From positions 2,939,501 to 3,003,500 of the forward strand of contig NZ_CP083757.1 of assembly GCF_020149935.1 (NCBI RefSeq): 64,000 nt of DNA, given 5' to 3'. A program made the translations under genes and the position numbers. Under the pieces are notes generated by a model that ran no database searches, had not been told where the DNA came from, and saw nothing but the letters and a program-made list of their open reading frames with translations. The DNA comes from Marinilongibacter aquaticus. GTDB lineage: Bacteria; Bacteroidota; Bacteroidia; Cytophagales; Spirosomataceae. Each line of letters begins with the position of its first letter. Position 1 is the stretch's first letter. This document shows positions 1 to 7,897 of the stretch, piece by piece.

Positions 1-185
1 TTAAAATGGTGGTCAATACCAATAAATGTATCGTTCAGGTACAAAAACAAGGCAAGCACATTTTGATTACGAGTATAATCGACAACCTTGTAAAAGGAGC
101 GTCGGGACAAGCTGTGCAAAACATGAATTTGATTTTTGGTTTGGAAGAAACAACCGGACTCTCACTTAAACCTGTAGGCTTTTAA
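1..185 (+). CDS. argC: N-acetyl-gamma-glutamyl-phosphate reductase, C-terminal end (partial)
   Basis: The 5' part lies outside the window; only the last ~60 codons are present, read in the frame starting at base 3 and ending in TAA at 183-185. The visible tail contains the family's C-terminal signature [20 protein letters not shown], which belongs to the conserved end of ArgC, the NADPH-dependent enzyme that reduces N-acetyl-glutamyl phosphate to the semialdehyde in arginine synthesis. It is followed after two bases by argD, whose product uses the ArgC product, so the two form part of an arginine operon. Assignment is strong despite the truncation because the tail is distinctive and the neighbour fits. 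Confidence 0.9.
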   Translation, partial: KMVVNTNKCIVQVQKQGKHILITSIIDNLVKGASGQAVQNMNLIFGLEETTGLSLKPVGF

Positions 186-187
186 TA

Positions 188-1306
188 ATGAAAACATTCG
201 ATGTTTACCCGCTTTATGATATTGTCCCCGAAAAGGCATTGTACTCCGATTTATGGGACGTAAACGGCACGCAATATCTCGATTTATATGGAGGGCATGC
301 GGTCATTTCAATTGGGCATTCGCACCCTGTGTACGTAAAGGCCATTCAAGAGCAAGTAGCCAAATTGGGTTTTTATTCCAATTCGGTTCAGATTCCTTTG
401 CAGCAGGTTGTTGCCGATCGCTTGACGCGTTTGGCCGGCTTGCCCGAGTATAAGCTGTTCTTTGTAAACTCTGGGGCCGAAGCCAATGAAAATGCCTTGA
501 AATTGGCTTCTTTTTATACAGGAAGGAAAAAAGTGATTGCGTTCAAAAAGGGCTTTCACGGAAGAACTTCGGCAGCCGTGGCCGCTACTGACAACCCCAA
601 GATCAAGTCCATGATCAACGACGACAGTCACGTCGAGTTTTTGCCCTTCAATGATGTGGAGGCTTTGAAGGCTGCAGTAAACGGCGAAACCTGTGCGGTG
701 ATTGTGGAAGGTATTCAAGGTGTGGGGGGCATTCAGGTGGCGTCCGATGAATTTCTTCAAGCCATTCGCTCGGCTTGCGATGAGCACGGGGCGGTGTTTA
801 TTCACGACAGCGTGCAGTGTGGTTACGGGCGTTCGGGGGCGTTTTTCTCCTTTGCATTCTCGGGCGTGCAGCCGGATATCATTTCAATGGCCAAGGGAAT
901 GGGCAACGGTTTTCCGGTTGGCGGGATTTTGATTTCTCCGAAATTCAAAGCGGAATACGGCATGTTGGGCACTACTTTCGGAGGAAATCATTTGGCTTGT
1001 GCAGCGGCCAATGCAGTTTTGGAAGTGATTGAGGACGAGCATTTGATAGACAATGCCGCTAAGGTGGGCGAGTATGCAATGGAGCAATTGAAGGCTTTGC
1101 CGAATATCAAAGAAGTGCGTGGCCGTGGTTTGATGATCGGGATCGAATTGGAAGAGCCCGTGAAAGAGATCAGACAAAAGATACTGTTTGAAAATAAGAT
1201 ATTTACAGGGGTTTCGGGCACGCACACAATTCGTCTTTTGCCAAGTTTAGGTATTGGTAATGAGGAGATTGATCGTTTTGTTTCGGCTTTGAAACTTTAT
1301 TTGTAA
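188..1306 (+). CDS. argD: Acetylornithine/succinylornithine aminotransferase
   Basis: A 372-residue class III PLP aminotransferase that should convert N-acyl-glutamate semialdehyde to N-acyl-ornithine in arginine synthesis. Visible landmarks are the phosphate-binding NSGAEANENA (residues 94-103), FHGRT (123-127) and the PLP lysine in MAKGMGNGFP (Lys236). The cofactor-contacting segment reads IHDSVQCGYGRSG (205-217), where most relatives have DE[VI]Q: Asp207 is kept, the following Glu is Ser208. The start overlaps nothing and lies two bases after argC, so translation is probably coupled. Bacteroidota often use N-succinyl rather than N-acetyl intermediates; sequence inspection cannot tell which substrate this one takes. 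A 110-bp gap separates it from the esterase gene downstream. Confidence 0.9.
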   Translation: MKTFDVYPLYDIVPEKALYSDLWDVNGTQYLDLYGGHAVISIGHSHPVYVKAIQEQVAKLGFYSNSVQIPLQQVVADRLTRLAGLPEYKLFFVNSGAEANENALKLASFYTGRKKVIAFKKGFHGRTSAAVAATDNPKIKSMINDDSHVEFLPFNDVEALKAAVNGETCAVIVEGIQGVGGIQVASDEFLQAIRSACDEHGAVFIHDSVQCGYGRSGAFFSFAFSGVQPDIISMAKGMGNGFPVGGILISPKFKAEYGMLGTTFGGNHLACAAANAVLEVIEDEHLIDNAAKVGEYAMEQLKALPNIKEVRGRGLMIGIELEEPVKEIRQKILFENKIFTGVSGTHTIRLLPSLGIGNEEIDRFVSALKLYL

Positions 1307-1417
1307 GTCTTTTATCGCTTCAAAAGAGGCTTTTATAGAATTGATAAGGGCTTTGGTTGTCTGTAAAGGGATTTTCTTTTTAGATTACATAGGATTAAAT
1401 AACCTATTTGAAATAAA

Positions 1418-3073
1418 ATGAAATCAAACAGACGCAAATTTTTTAAGCAATCGGCTATTGGAGCCATCGGAGTAAGTGCAGGATCGGGCTTTGTGCTGCA
1501 ATCTTGTGCAGAAAGTGCGGCCTCATCTACAGAGAGCAAGAATCCCTTTCTGGAAATCGGAGATGGCATAGCCGAAGTGGATACGCAACACGGCAGGGTC
1601 AGAGGCTTCGTCTTGAACGGCATTCATACCTATTTGGGTTTGCCCTACGGAGCTGATACTTCTGGAAAGAATAGATTTATGCCCCCCAAATCGCCAGAGG
1701 CTTGGGAGGGTGTAAAGGAAACTTTATGGTGGGGCGACACTGCTCCTCAAATTATGGATGGCCGTTTCAGCAATGTAGAAGCGAGCTTTACCGACCATTG
1801 GAACTACGATGCCTTGAGTGAGGATTGCTTGCGTTTGAATATTTGGACACCTGCTACCGATGCCAAGAAAAGGCCTGTGCTCGTTTGGTTGCACGGCGGC
1901 GGTTACCGCAACGGCAACGGCATAGAGCAAGACGGTTATCATGGTGAAAACCTAAGCCGCAAAGGCGATGTGGTTTTTGTTTCACTCAACCACCGCTTGG
2001 GGCCGATAGGTTTTTCTAACTTGGCTTCGGCGGGGAGCGATTATGCCTCTTCGGGTAATGTGGGCATGTTGGATATCGTAAAAGCTTTGGAATGGGTACG
2101 CGACAATATCGCCAGTTTTGGAGGAGACCCAGGCAATGTGACTATTATGGGGCAATCGGGAGGTGGTGCCAAAGTCTGTACTTTGATGGCCATGCCTTCG
2201 GCTAAGGGCCTTTTCCATAAAGCAGTGCCTTTAAGCGGATCGACAGTGCAAGGTTTGCCCAAAGAGTATTCCGAAAGTCTCGGTGAGTACATCTTGAAAG
2301 AAGTTGGAGGAAATGCGAATCGCTTGCACGAGCTCTCTTGGAGGGAATATTTGGATGTGGCCTACAAGGCAAACGAAAAAATGACGCAGGAAAAGGGGAA
2401 TTCAGGATTGAGAAGAGGAGGGTTTGGTCCTGTGCAAAACGGGGTGGATATTCCTGAAGGCACTTACTTTTCTGAAGCCGGAGGGCTTTCTTCGGATGTG
2501 CCGATGCTGATATCTTCAACCTTTCACGAGTGGTCGCCCAGCCGCATGGATGAGTCTTTGTTGCAGATCACCTTCGAAGGGGTGGAAGAAAAATTGAAGG
2601 AAGCGTATGGCGATGATGCAGGTGCGGTAATTGCGGCTTTCAAATCCGACTTTCCCAATGCCAAGCCCATCGATATTTATGCGATGATCTTGAGCAACCG
2701 CTCTTCTTTGATTCGTACCGCAAACGCGAAAGTAAAACAAGAGGCTCCAGTGTATGTGGCTTGGTTTGGTTGGGAGCCGCCCATGTTCAATGGGCGTATG
2801 AAAGCCTTTCATTGTTTGGATATCTGTTTCTGGTTCTACAATACAGATCGGATGTATACGCACACTGGTGGCGGCCAAAGGCCTAAGGCCTTGTCTGAAA
2901 AAATGTCGGATGCCTTGTTGAGTTTTATGAAAACAGGCACGCCTGCGGCGAATGGCTTGCCCGAGTGGAAGGCCTATTCTGAAGAAAATGGAGAAACCAT
3001 GATATTGAACGACACTTCTGAATTAAAAGAAAATCCAGATAAGGTGGCTCGAGAAGGGCTTCCTGCAGTTTAA
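1418..3073 (+). CDS. Exported type B carboxylesterase (PnbA/para-nitrobenzyl esterase family)
   Basis: A 551-residue alpha/beta hydrolase of the carboxylesterase type B family. The N-terminus has a twin-arginine motif (RRKFF, residues 5-9) followed by a hydrophobic stretch ending in LQSC, so it is probably exported by Tat and possibly lipidated at Cys30. The oxyanion-hole motif HGGG is at 159-162 and the nucleophile elbow GQSGGG has Ser247; a FHCLDI motif near residue 465 supplies the expected catalytic histidine. It should hydrolyse carboxylic esters outside the cytoplasm, but the natural substrate cannot be read from the sequence. It is followed after 11 bp by the metallo-beta-lactamase-fold gene and the two probably share a transcript. 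Confidence 0.88.
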   Translation: MKSNRRKFFKQSAIGAIGVSAGSGFVLQSCAESAASSTESKNPFLEIGDGIAEVDTQHGRVRGFVLNGIHTYLGLPYGADTSGKNRFMPPKSPEAWEGVKETLWWGDTAPQIMDGRFSNVEASFTDHWNYDALSEDCLRLNIWTPATDAKKRPVLVWLHGGGYRNGNGIEQDGYHGENLSRKGDVVFVSLNHRLGPIGFSNLASAGSDYASSGNVGMLDIVKALEWVRDNIASFGGDPGNVTIMGQSGGGAKVCTLMAMPSAKGLFHKAVPLSGSTVQGLPKEYSESLGEYILKEVGGNANRLHELSWREYLDVAYKANEKMTQEKGNSGLRRGGFGPVQNGVDIPEGTYFSEAGGLSSDVPMLISSTFHEWSPSRMDESLLQITFEGVEEKLKEAYGDDAGAVIAAFKSDFPNAKPIDIYAMILSNRSSLIRTANAKVKQEAPVYVAWFGWEPPMFNGRMKAFHCLDICFWFYNTDRMYTHTGGGQRPKALSEKMSDALLSFMKTGTPAANGLPEWKAYSEENGETMILNDTSELKENPDKVAREGLPAV

Positions 3074-3084
3074 ATTTTATAGAT

Positions 3085-3834
3085 ATGAAAAAGCGAACTT
3101 TGTTCTTTGTGCTGCTCTTGGCCAGTTTTTTGGCCAAGGGGCAGGTGGATAAATTGCCTGCAAAAAAGGGGGCAATTACCATGACCCCAATTTTTCACGC
3201 CACTTTGGCTTTAGAGTGGGATGGAAAAACGGTTTATATCGACCCTTATCATGGGGCAGAGGGTTTTGCGAAGCTGCCCGCTCCCGATTTGGTCTTGATA
3301 ACCCATGCCCATGGCGATCACATGAACAAGGAGACGCTGCAGGCTTTGGACCTTTCGAAGGCCGAGCTGATCGCTCCACATTCTGTTGCCGAACAATTGA
3401 CTGATGTGAAGGTGGCCAAGCTCACAGAATTGAAAAACGGGCAAAAGTTGAACTTTGATGGTATTGTGGTAGAAGCAGTGCCCATGTACAATCTGCCCGA
3501 TGACGAAACTTCGCGACACAAAAAAGGTTGGGGCAATGGATATGTGCTGACAATGGGTGGTGAGAAGCTTTATTTTTCGGGAGATACGGAAGATATTCCA
3601 GAAATGCGAAATTTGAAAGGCATCGACTATGCCTTTGTCTGCATGAATTTGCCCTACACTATGGATGTGGATGCAGCAGCCGATGCGGTAATCGATTTCA
3701 AGCCCAAGCATGTGTATCCCTATCATTTTAGGAAAGGAGATGGCAGTTTCAGCGACGTTGAGAAATTCAAATCCATTGTGAATGCCAATGAGCCCAAAGT
3801 GGATGTGCGGATACGGAACTGGTATCCCAACTGA
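3085..3834 (+). CDS. Exported metallo-beta-lactamase-fold hydrolase (UlaG-like)
   Basis: A 249-residue protein with a clear Sec signal peptide (MKKRTLFFVLLLASFLAKGQ) and a compact metallo-beta-lactamase fold. The metal motif HAHGDH appears as LITHAHGDHMN near residue 75, and a later FSGDTEDIPEM gives the bridging aspartate. The closest recognisable group is the UlaG-like/L-ascorbate-6-phosphate lactonase branch of MBL-fold proteins of unknown substrate; being exported, it is unlikely to act on a sugar phosphate in the cytoplasm. It lies 11 bp after the esterase gene and is read in the same direction, which suggests a shared periplasmic job. Specific function unknown. Confidence 0.8.
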   Translation: MKKRTLFFVLLLASFLAKGQVDKLPAKKGAITMTPIFHATLALEWDGKTVYIDPYHGAEGFAKLPAPDLVLITHAHGDHMNKETLQALDLSKAELIAPHSVAEQLTDVKVAKLTELKNGQKLNFDGIVVEAVPMYNLPDDETSRHKKGWGNGYVLTMGGEKLYFSGDTEDIPEMRNLKGIDYAFVCMNLPYTMDVDAAADAVIDFKPKHVYPYHFRKGDGSFSDVEKFKSIVNANEPKVDVRIRNWYPN

Positions 3835-3876
3835 TTTGAGGAATAGTGTTTTCATGTGCGTACTAAAAAAGATTAC

Positions 3877-4377
3877 ATGAAAGCGAAAATTCAAATCATT
3901 ATTGTATTGTTATTTACGGCCATTGGAAGTGTTTATGCCCAAAATCCTATACCAAAGGGGCAAACGCAGTTGAATTTTGGGCTTGGGCTCAATTCCTATA
4001 ACATCCCGATCTACTTTGGTTTGGATCAAGGAGTGGGGAATAACATAAGCCTCGGTGGGGAGCTTTCTCTACAAGGGCAAAGGCATGCAGATCACTTACA
4101 CACGATCGTGGGTATTTTTGGGAATGGAAATTATCATTTCAATGATGTGCTGGATATTCCAAGAAACTGGGATTTTTATGCTGGACTGAATCTGGGTTTT
4201 TACCTGTATTCAAATCGATACGAAAACAGAGCCTATTTTGGACGTAGTTCGGGCATAGGCTTGGGCGGCCAGTTGGGCGGACGATACTATTTCAACAATA
4301 AAGCCGGGATTAACTTGGAGTTCAATGCAGGGAATTACTTCGCAGGAGGTAAGTTTGGGCTTTCCTTCCGTATATAA
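3877..4377 (+). CDS. Small outer-membrane beta-barrel protein, function unknown
   Basis: I place the start at the ATG at 3877, which begins a signal peptide (MKAKIQIIIVLLFTAIGSVYA, cut before QNPIP), giving 166 residues; a GTG 21 bp upstream is in frame but would precede the signal peptide. The mature part alternates aromatic and glycine residues in beta-strand fashion (LNFGLGLNSYNIPIYFGL) and ends in a terminal strand FGLSFRI with an aromatic near the end, typical of outer-membrane barrels. No enzymatic motif is visible. It follows the MBL-fold gene by about 40 bp and is closed by a strong hairpin terminator. Confidence 0.75.
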   Translation: MKAKIQIIIVLLFTAIGSVYAQNPIPKGQTQLNFGLGLNSYNIPIYFGLDQGVGNNISLGGELSLQGQRHADHLHTIVGIFGNGNYHFNDVLDIPRNWDFYAGLNLGFYLYSNRYENRAYFGRSSGIGLGGQLGGRYYFNNKAGINLEFNAGNYFAGGKFGLSFRI

Positions 4378-4397
4378 AAGAGGCAGAGGGCACTTTG

Positions 4398-4431
4398 AAA
4401 GAGGCACTTTAAAGGTAGTGCCTCTTTTTTT
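4398..4431 (+). terminator. Rho-independent terminator after the barrel gene
   Basis: Perfect 11-bp stem (4398-4408 with 4417-4427, AAAGAGGCACT/AGTGCCTCTTT) and an 8-base loop, running into a T tract. It lies about 20 bp after the stop codon at 4377 and closes the plus-strand esterase-MBL-barrel group. Confidence 0.85.
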
Positions 4432-4737
4432 GTCTACAGGCTTATGTCGGCTTTGGTTTCGGAAAGTAAATTGACCGAATGAAGAAGTTTGACGTTTGTG
4501 AAGCGAGGCACGATTGTGTCGGGCAGCATTTTGTTGCTGTTCAATTGAAGACAGCATCTCGGTTCGAAAGGCATTGCTCCAGAAAATTTCTAGGCTTATT
4601 TAAAGAGATATGGGGAATAATTTCCTTTTGGACGGTATACTGTAGAAGTCTTGCCTCGCGGTGTATTTGCGGCGTGATTCGACTGACGTATAGGCTTGAG
4701 CGAATGGAACAAAAAAAAGTAAAGGGAAGGGCGGAAA
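4432..4737. other. Gene-free stretch between the barrel gene and the tRNA pair
   Basis: About 300 bp with no convincing coding sequence. A plus-strand reading frame starting at 4479 is open but runs straight through both downstream minus-strand tRNA genes and has no family features, so I do not call it. I see no repeat or obvious regulatory site beyond the flanking terminators. Confidence 0.6.
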
Positions 4738-4769
4738 TGAAAAAGAGTTACGACTTCCATCATAACTCT
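4738..4769 (-). terminator. Terminator of the tRNA-Leu transcript
   Basis: Read on the minus strand, AGAGTTA (4769-4763) pairs with TAACTCT (4750-4744) and is followed by a run of T. It lies 12 bp past the 3' end of tRNA-Leu. Confidence 0.65.
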
Positions 4770-4781
4770 CTGGCTTTCAAG

Positions 4782-4867
4782 TACCGAGGACGGGAATCGA
4801 ACCCGTACGGGCGTTTCGGCCCACAGGATTTTAAGTCCTGCGTGTCTACCAGTTCCACCACCTCGGC
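4782..4867 (-). tRNA. tRNA-Leu (anticodon TAA)
   Basis: 86-nt class II tRNA. On the minus strand the acceptor arm begins GCCGAGG (4867-4861) and closes with CCTCGGT (4789-4783), leaving A as discriminator at 4782. The anticodon stem-loop CAGGACTTAAAATCCTG gives anticodon TAA, and a long variable arm (GGGCCGAAACGCCC region) is present as required for leucine. The T arm contains GGTTCGATTCC. The mature CCA end is not encoded. Confidence 0.95.
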
Positions 4868-4886
4868 AGGAATTCAGTTCCGGCAG

Positions 4887-4913
4887 AAAAAAAAAGCCCC
4901 ACTAACGGGAGCT
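4887..4913 (-). terminator. Hairpin with T tract between tRNA-Gly and tRNA-Leu
   Basis: On the minus strand AGCTCC (4913-4908) pairs with GGGGCT (4900-4895, one G-T pair) across a 7-base loop and is followed by eight T. It would partly end transcription after tRNA-Gly, so the two tRNAs need not be made in equal amounts. Short stem, moderate confidence. Confidence 0.5.
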
Positions 4914-4922
4914 ATTTTTTAG

Positions 4923-4995
4923 AGCAGAAGACGGGTCTCGAACCCGCGACCTTAACCTTGGCAAGGTTACGCTCTACCAACTGAGCTACTTCTGC
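4923..4995 (-). tRNA. tRNA-Gly (anticodon GCC)
   Basis: 73-nt tRNA. The acceptor stem is GCAGAAG (4995-4989) with CTTCTGC (4930-4924) and discriminator T at 4923. The anticodon loop TTGCCAA, flanked by TAACC/GGTTA, gives GCC. The D arm GCTCAGTTGGTAGAGC and the T arm GCGGGTTCGAGACCCGT are intact. Confidence 0.96.
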
Positions 4996-5011
4996 CTGTC
5001 AAATGTGGGTG

Positions 5012-5042
5012 CAAATATACGGGAGCTTTCTGATTTGTCAAG
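5012..5042 (-). promoter_or_regulatory. Promoter of the tRNA-Gly/tRNA-Leu unit
   Basis: On the minus strand TATATTTG (5019-5012) fits the Bacteroidota -7 box TAnnTTTG, with CTTG (5042-5039) exactly 19 bp upstream near the -33 consensus TTTG. The tRNA-Gly 5' end follows 16 bp after the -7 box. Confidence 0.7.
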
Positions 5043-5084
5043 AGATTTTTTCGGAAAATTTCTTCATTTCCCTAAATAGGGGCT

Positions 5085-5092
5085 TACTTTTG
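5085..5092 (+). promoter_or_regulatory. -7 promoter box of hisIE
   Basis: TACTTTTG matches TAnnTTTG and ends 18 bp before the hisIE ATG. I see no clear -33 TTTG at the expected distance, so the call rests on the -7 box and position. Confidence 0.5.
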
Positions 5093-5110
5093 TGTCACAT
5101 AAATAGTGAT

Positions 5111-5713
5111 ATGAATAGAAAGCCAGACTTTTCAAAAGATGCCCAGGGTTTGTTACCCGCTGTAATTCAAGATATTTGGACAAACAAAGTCTTGATGTTG
5201 GGTTACATGAATGAAGAAGCCTTTGAAAAAACACGCGAAGAAAAAAAAGTTACTTTTTTTTCAAGAAGTAAGAATAGGCTTTGGACAAAAGGCGAAGAAT
5301 CGGGAAATTTCCTGCACCTGATCGACATAAAAATAGATTGCGATTCGGATGCCATTTTGATCAAGGCAAAACCCGAAGGCCCTACTTGTCATACAGGAGA
5401 CGATACGTGCTGGGAAGAAACGAATACGGGAAAGGTTGGTTTTTTAGATTATCTGAAACATACCATCCGTGATCGAAAGGAGCACCCTTCGGAGAAATCG
5501 TATACGAGCAGCCTGTTTGCCAGGGGAATCAATAAGGTGGCACAAAAAGTGGGCGAGGAAGCAGTGGAGTTGGTGATCGAGGCGAAAGACGACAACAAAG
5601 ATTTGTTTTTGGGCGAAGCGGCCGATTTGATGTTTCACTACATTACACTGCTAGAAGCCAAAAACATTGATTTAGACGAAGTAATTGATGTATTGATAAA
5701 ACGGCATAAATAA
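5111..5713 (+). CDS. hisIE: Bifunctional phosphoribosyl-AMP cyclohydrolase / phosphoribosyl-ATP pyrophosphatase
   Basis: A 200-residue fusion catalysing the second and third steps of histidine synthesis. I choose the ATG at 5111 (MNRKPDFSKD) because it starts the conserved fold and lies just after a promoter box; the frame is open further upstream but only through non-conserved sequence. Residues ~1-105 are the HisI cyclohydrolase part with the zinc-site cysteines in CDSDAILIKAKPEGPTCHTG and DDTCW; residues ~110-200 are the HisE pyrophosphatase part, with KVGEEAVELVIEAK and a helical end. No other his genes are in the window. The stop codon overlaps the next start by one base (TAATG), so translation is coupled to the holin-like gene. 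Confidence 0.95.
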   Translation: MNRKPDFSKDAQGLLPAVIQDIWTNKVLMLGYMNEEAFEKTREEKKVTFFSRSKNRLWTKGEESGNFLHLIDIKIDCDSDAILIKAKPEGPTCHTGDDTCWEETNTGKVGFLDYLKHTIRDRKEHPSEKSYTSSLFARGINKVAQKVGEEAVELVIEAKDDNKDLFLGEAADLMFHYITLLEAKNIDLDEVIDVLIKRHK

Positions 5714-6060
5714 TGAATTACCTAATCCGATTGTTCTTGGTGGGGGTTGTGGTGTACCTCAGTCCCAGAATATTTTCTGAAATACATGTAGATAGCCTTT
5801 TTACCGCTGTGGTGGTGGCTTTTGTCATGAGCTTGCTCAACACCTTTGTGAAGCCCGTGCTGCTGATTCTGTCCTTGCCCATTACTATTCTTACATTGGG
5901 TATTTTCTATTTCGTCATCACGGTCGGAATCGTCTACCTCTGCGATAACTTGGTTTCTGGCTTCGCGGTACAGGGTTTCTTGCAGCCCTTGTTGTTTAGT
6001 TTTGTTCTTTCCATTGTAAATAGCTGGGTAGCCTCTTATCAGAATGAAGAACCTAGGTAA
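5713..6060 (+). CDS. Phage-holin-family IV-type membrane protein
   Basis: A 115-residue, very hydrophobic protein with about four predicted transmembrane helices separated by short loops; the segment LLNTFVKPVLLILSLPITI is the hallmark of the chromosomal holin family 4 superfamily (PF04020). Such proteins are common in non-phage genomic contexts and their function is unknown; nothing phage-like surrounds this one. It overlaps hisIE by one base and overlaps the following lipoprotein gene by 17 bases, so the three form a tightly coupled unit. Confidence 0.85.
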   Translation: MNYLIRLFLVGVVVYLSPRIFSEIHVDSLFTAVVVAFVMSLLNTFVKPVLLILSLPITILTLGIFYFVITVGIVYLCDNLVSGFAVQGFLQPLLFSFVLSIVNSWVASYQNEEPR

Positions 6061-6433
6061 ACTTAGCCTGCTTTGCTTTCTTTTCTTGATGTCTTGCCGG
6101 GCCGATTCTTTCGACATGGGCGAAGATTTGGATTTGAAAACGTTTAAAGGTGACCGAATGGCTTGTGAGGCGGGCCGCGAATCGCTCGTCGATGCATTGA
6201 AAAAGGCTCAGGACAAAATTTTGAGTCACTCGGAAGATGAAATTCTGAGCACTTTGGGGCGTTACGATTTTCAATTGTTGGATGAGCGTAAGCAAAAGCG
6301 TTTCATTTATTTTCTCGCTGCGGGTAAGCAGTGCGAAGGTGCCGCGGGCGAATCAAAGGCTGAAACGATGGTGATTCATTTCAATGCACTGGGTTTGGCC
6401 AAAGAAGTGACATTTGAGCAAGGCTTGCCATAA
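6044..6433 (+). CDS. Small lipoprotein of unknown function
   Basis: A 129-residue protein whose N-terminus (MKNLGKLSLLCFLFLMSC) is a lipoprotein signal with the lipobox LMSC. The remainder is charged and helical with two cysteines (MACEAG, KQCEGA) that might pair. I recognise no family. It starts inside the end of the holin-like gene and ends 3 bp before the convergent glycosyltransferase stop codon. Confidence 0.65.
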   Translation: MKNLGKLSLLCFLFLMSCRADSFDMGEDLDLKTFKGDRMACEAGRESLVDALKKAQDKILSHSEDEILSTLGRYDFQLLDERKQKRFIYFLAAGKQCEGAAGESKAETMVIHFNALGLAKEVTFEQGLP

Positions 6434-6436
6434 GCC

Positions 6437-7891
6437 TTATCGGCTGCGAAAATGATGGGCCAAAGTATAGCCTGATATCAGGCAGAAGCCTGCAAAAACC
6501 ATGAAATGGAAGGGCAACATACCGTAGAGTTTGTTGCGGTAATCTACAAATAGCATAGAAAAGAACAGCAGGCTGAGTGCCAGTTCTGCCCAAGTCATCC
6601 AGCTTATTTTGCGTATAGAATAGATGTTGTTCGTCCAAGAATCCTTTCTGTCGATCACATTGAATTTTGGGGTGCGGACAAAAGGGCTCTTTCGCCCAAT
6701 TAGGCCCTCGATCACCGCCACTGTATTGTGAAGCGAAAGCCCGAGCATAAAGGTGAGAAAGGTGAGAAATCGCGGAATGAACACGAAAAATGAGGGGTTC
6801 TTTCGCCGAAAGGCATACCAATAAAAGGCCCCAAGAATAAGCCAATTGACCTGAAAAAGGGTGGTGTAATTGACCAAGCGGTGGTAGTCGGAGAAGATAC
6901 GTGTATTGAGTGACAAGGGCACGCTGGCAAGGGCCAGTACGAATACACTGATAAATATCGAGCTGTTGAGTAAATGATACAAGCCGTGAAGCTTGCTGCT
7001 CCAATTCAGTTTTTTGTTTTTGAGGACTTTCGAGGCATTTTTCACGAAACATTCAGCTCCGCCCTTCATCCAGCGGTATTGTTGCGATTTTATGGCCGAT
7101 AAAGTGACGGGCAACTCCGCAGGAGATTCTAAATCGCGGAGGTATAAAAATTTCCATCCTTGCAATTGTGCTCGATAGCTTAGGTCCAAGTCTTCTGTCA
7201 GTGTGTCGGCCGACCAAGCTCCGGCATCGAGAATGGTTTCTTTTCGCCAAACGCCCGCTGTGCCATTGAAATTGATCAAATGGCCCGCCGCTGATCGGCC
7301 TGTTTGTTCAATAAAAAAATGAGCATCGAGCCCGAAAGCCTGGAGTCGGGTGAGTAATGAATATTTTTCGTTCAAATGTTCCCAACGGGTTTGCACAACG
7401 CCCACTTCTGGTTTCGAAAAGAGAGGGATGGTTTTTTTCAGGAAAGCCTTGTCTGGTACAAAATCGGCATCGAAAATGGCAATAAACTTACCTTTGGCCG
7501 TGTCGAGGCCGTATTGTAGAGCACCTGCTTTGAAACCTTCACGATTGGGCCTACGAATCAACTGAATATTCAAGCCCTTTTTCTGGAGTGCCTCAATTTT
7601 GTTTTTCAGGATTGCCGTGGTTTCATCGTTCGAATCGTCGAGAACCTGAATTTCAAGTTGATCTTTGGGGTATTCAATTTGAGATACAGCTTCAAGCAAC
7701 CTTTCCACCACATACTTTTCGTTGTAAATGGGCAATTGGATGGTAACGAAAGGCAGTGGTTCAAGTTTTTCGCTTGTATTGTCAAGAGGTTTATATCTGA
7801 AATGCGAGAAAATCAGGCTGAGCTGCAGGCAGCAATACAAGAAAATAAGGCTCAGTGGGATTAAGTACGCTATAAGTAGGGCGAGGTCCAT
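6437..7891 (-). CDS. Membrane-embedded family 2 glycosyltransferase (cellulose-synthase-like)
   Basis: A 484-residue processive-type GT2. An N-terminal helix (residues ~4-28) is followed by the catalytic domain with QLPIYNE (52-58), DDS (85-87), the metal-binding DAD (141-143), TED (232-234, catalytic base region) and QQYRWMKG (270-277, the QxxRW acceptor/product-site motif). The C-terminal third carries four or five membrane helices. These motifs are those of beta-glycan synthases and related lipid-linked sugar transferases; the sugar cannot be deduced. It lies 6 bp after a second GT2 gene on the same strand, and no PilZ or BcsB-like partner is next to it, so bacterial cellulose synthesis is not supported. 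Confidence 0.85.
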   Translation of the reverse strand: MDLALLIAYLIPLSLIFLYCCLQLSLIFSHFRYKPLDNTSEKLEPLPFVTIQLPIYNEKYVVERLLEAVSQIEYPKDQLEIQVLDDSNDETTAILKNKIEALQKKGLNIQLIRRPNREGFKAGALQYGLDTAKGKFIAIFDADFVPDKAFLKKTIPLFSKPEVGVVQTRWEHLNEKYSLLTRLQAFGLDAHFFIEQTGRSAAGHLINFNGTAGVWRKETILDAGAWSADTLTEDLDLSYRAQLQGWKFLYLRDLESPAELPVTLSAIKSQQYRWMKGGAECFVKNASKVLKNKKLNWSSKLHGLYHLLNSSIFISVFVLALASVPLSLNTRIFSDYHRLVNYTTLFQVNWLILGAFYWYAFRRKNPSFFVFIPRFLTFLTFMLGLSLHNTVAVIEGLIGRKSPFVRTPKFNVIDRKDSWTNNIYSIRKISWMTWAELALSLLFFSMLFVDYRNKLYGMLPFHFMVFAGFCLISGYTLAHHFRSR

Positions 7892-7897
7892 GGTGTC

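Noticed and set aside
4479-4922. Plus-strand reading frame over the tRNA pair
   Set aside because: It runs through the antisense of both tRNA genes and a terminator, has no family features and no promoter; a chance open frame.
5713-6060. Holin-family protein as a sign of a prophage
   Set aside because: Chromosomal members of this family are common; no other phage gene is nearby and it is coupled to hisIE.
6437-7891. GT2 as a bona fide cellulose synthase (BcsA)
   Set aside because: No PilZ domain, no BcsB/BcsC/BcsZ neighbours; only the GT2 motifs are shared.
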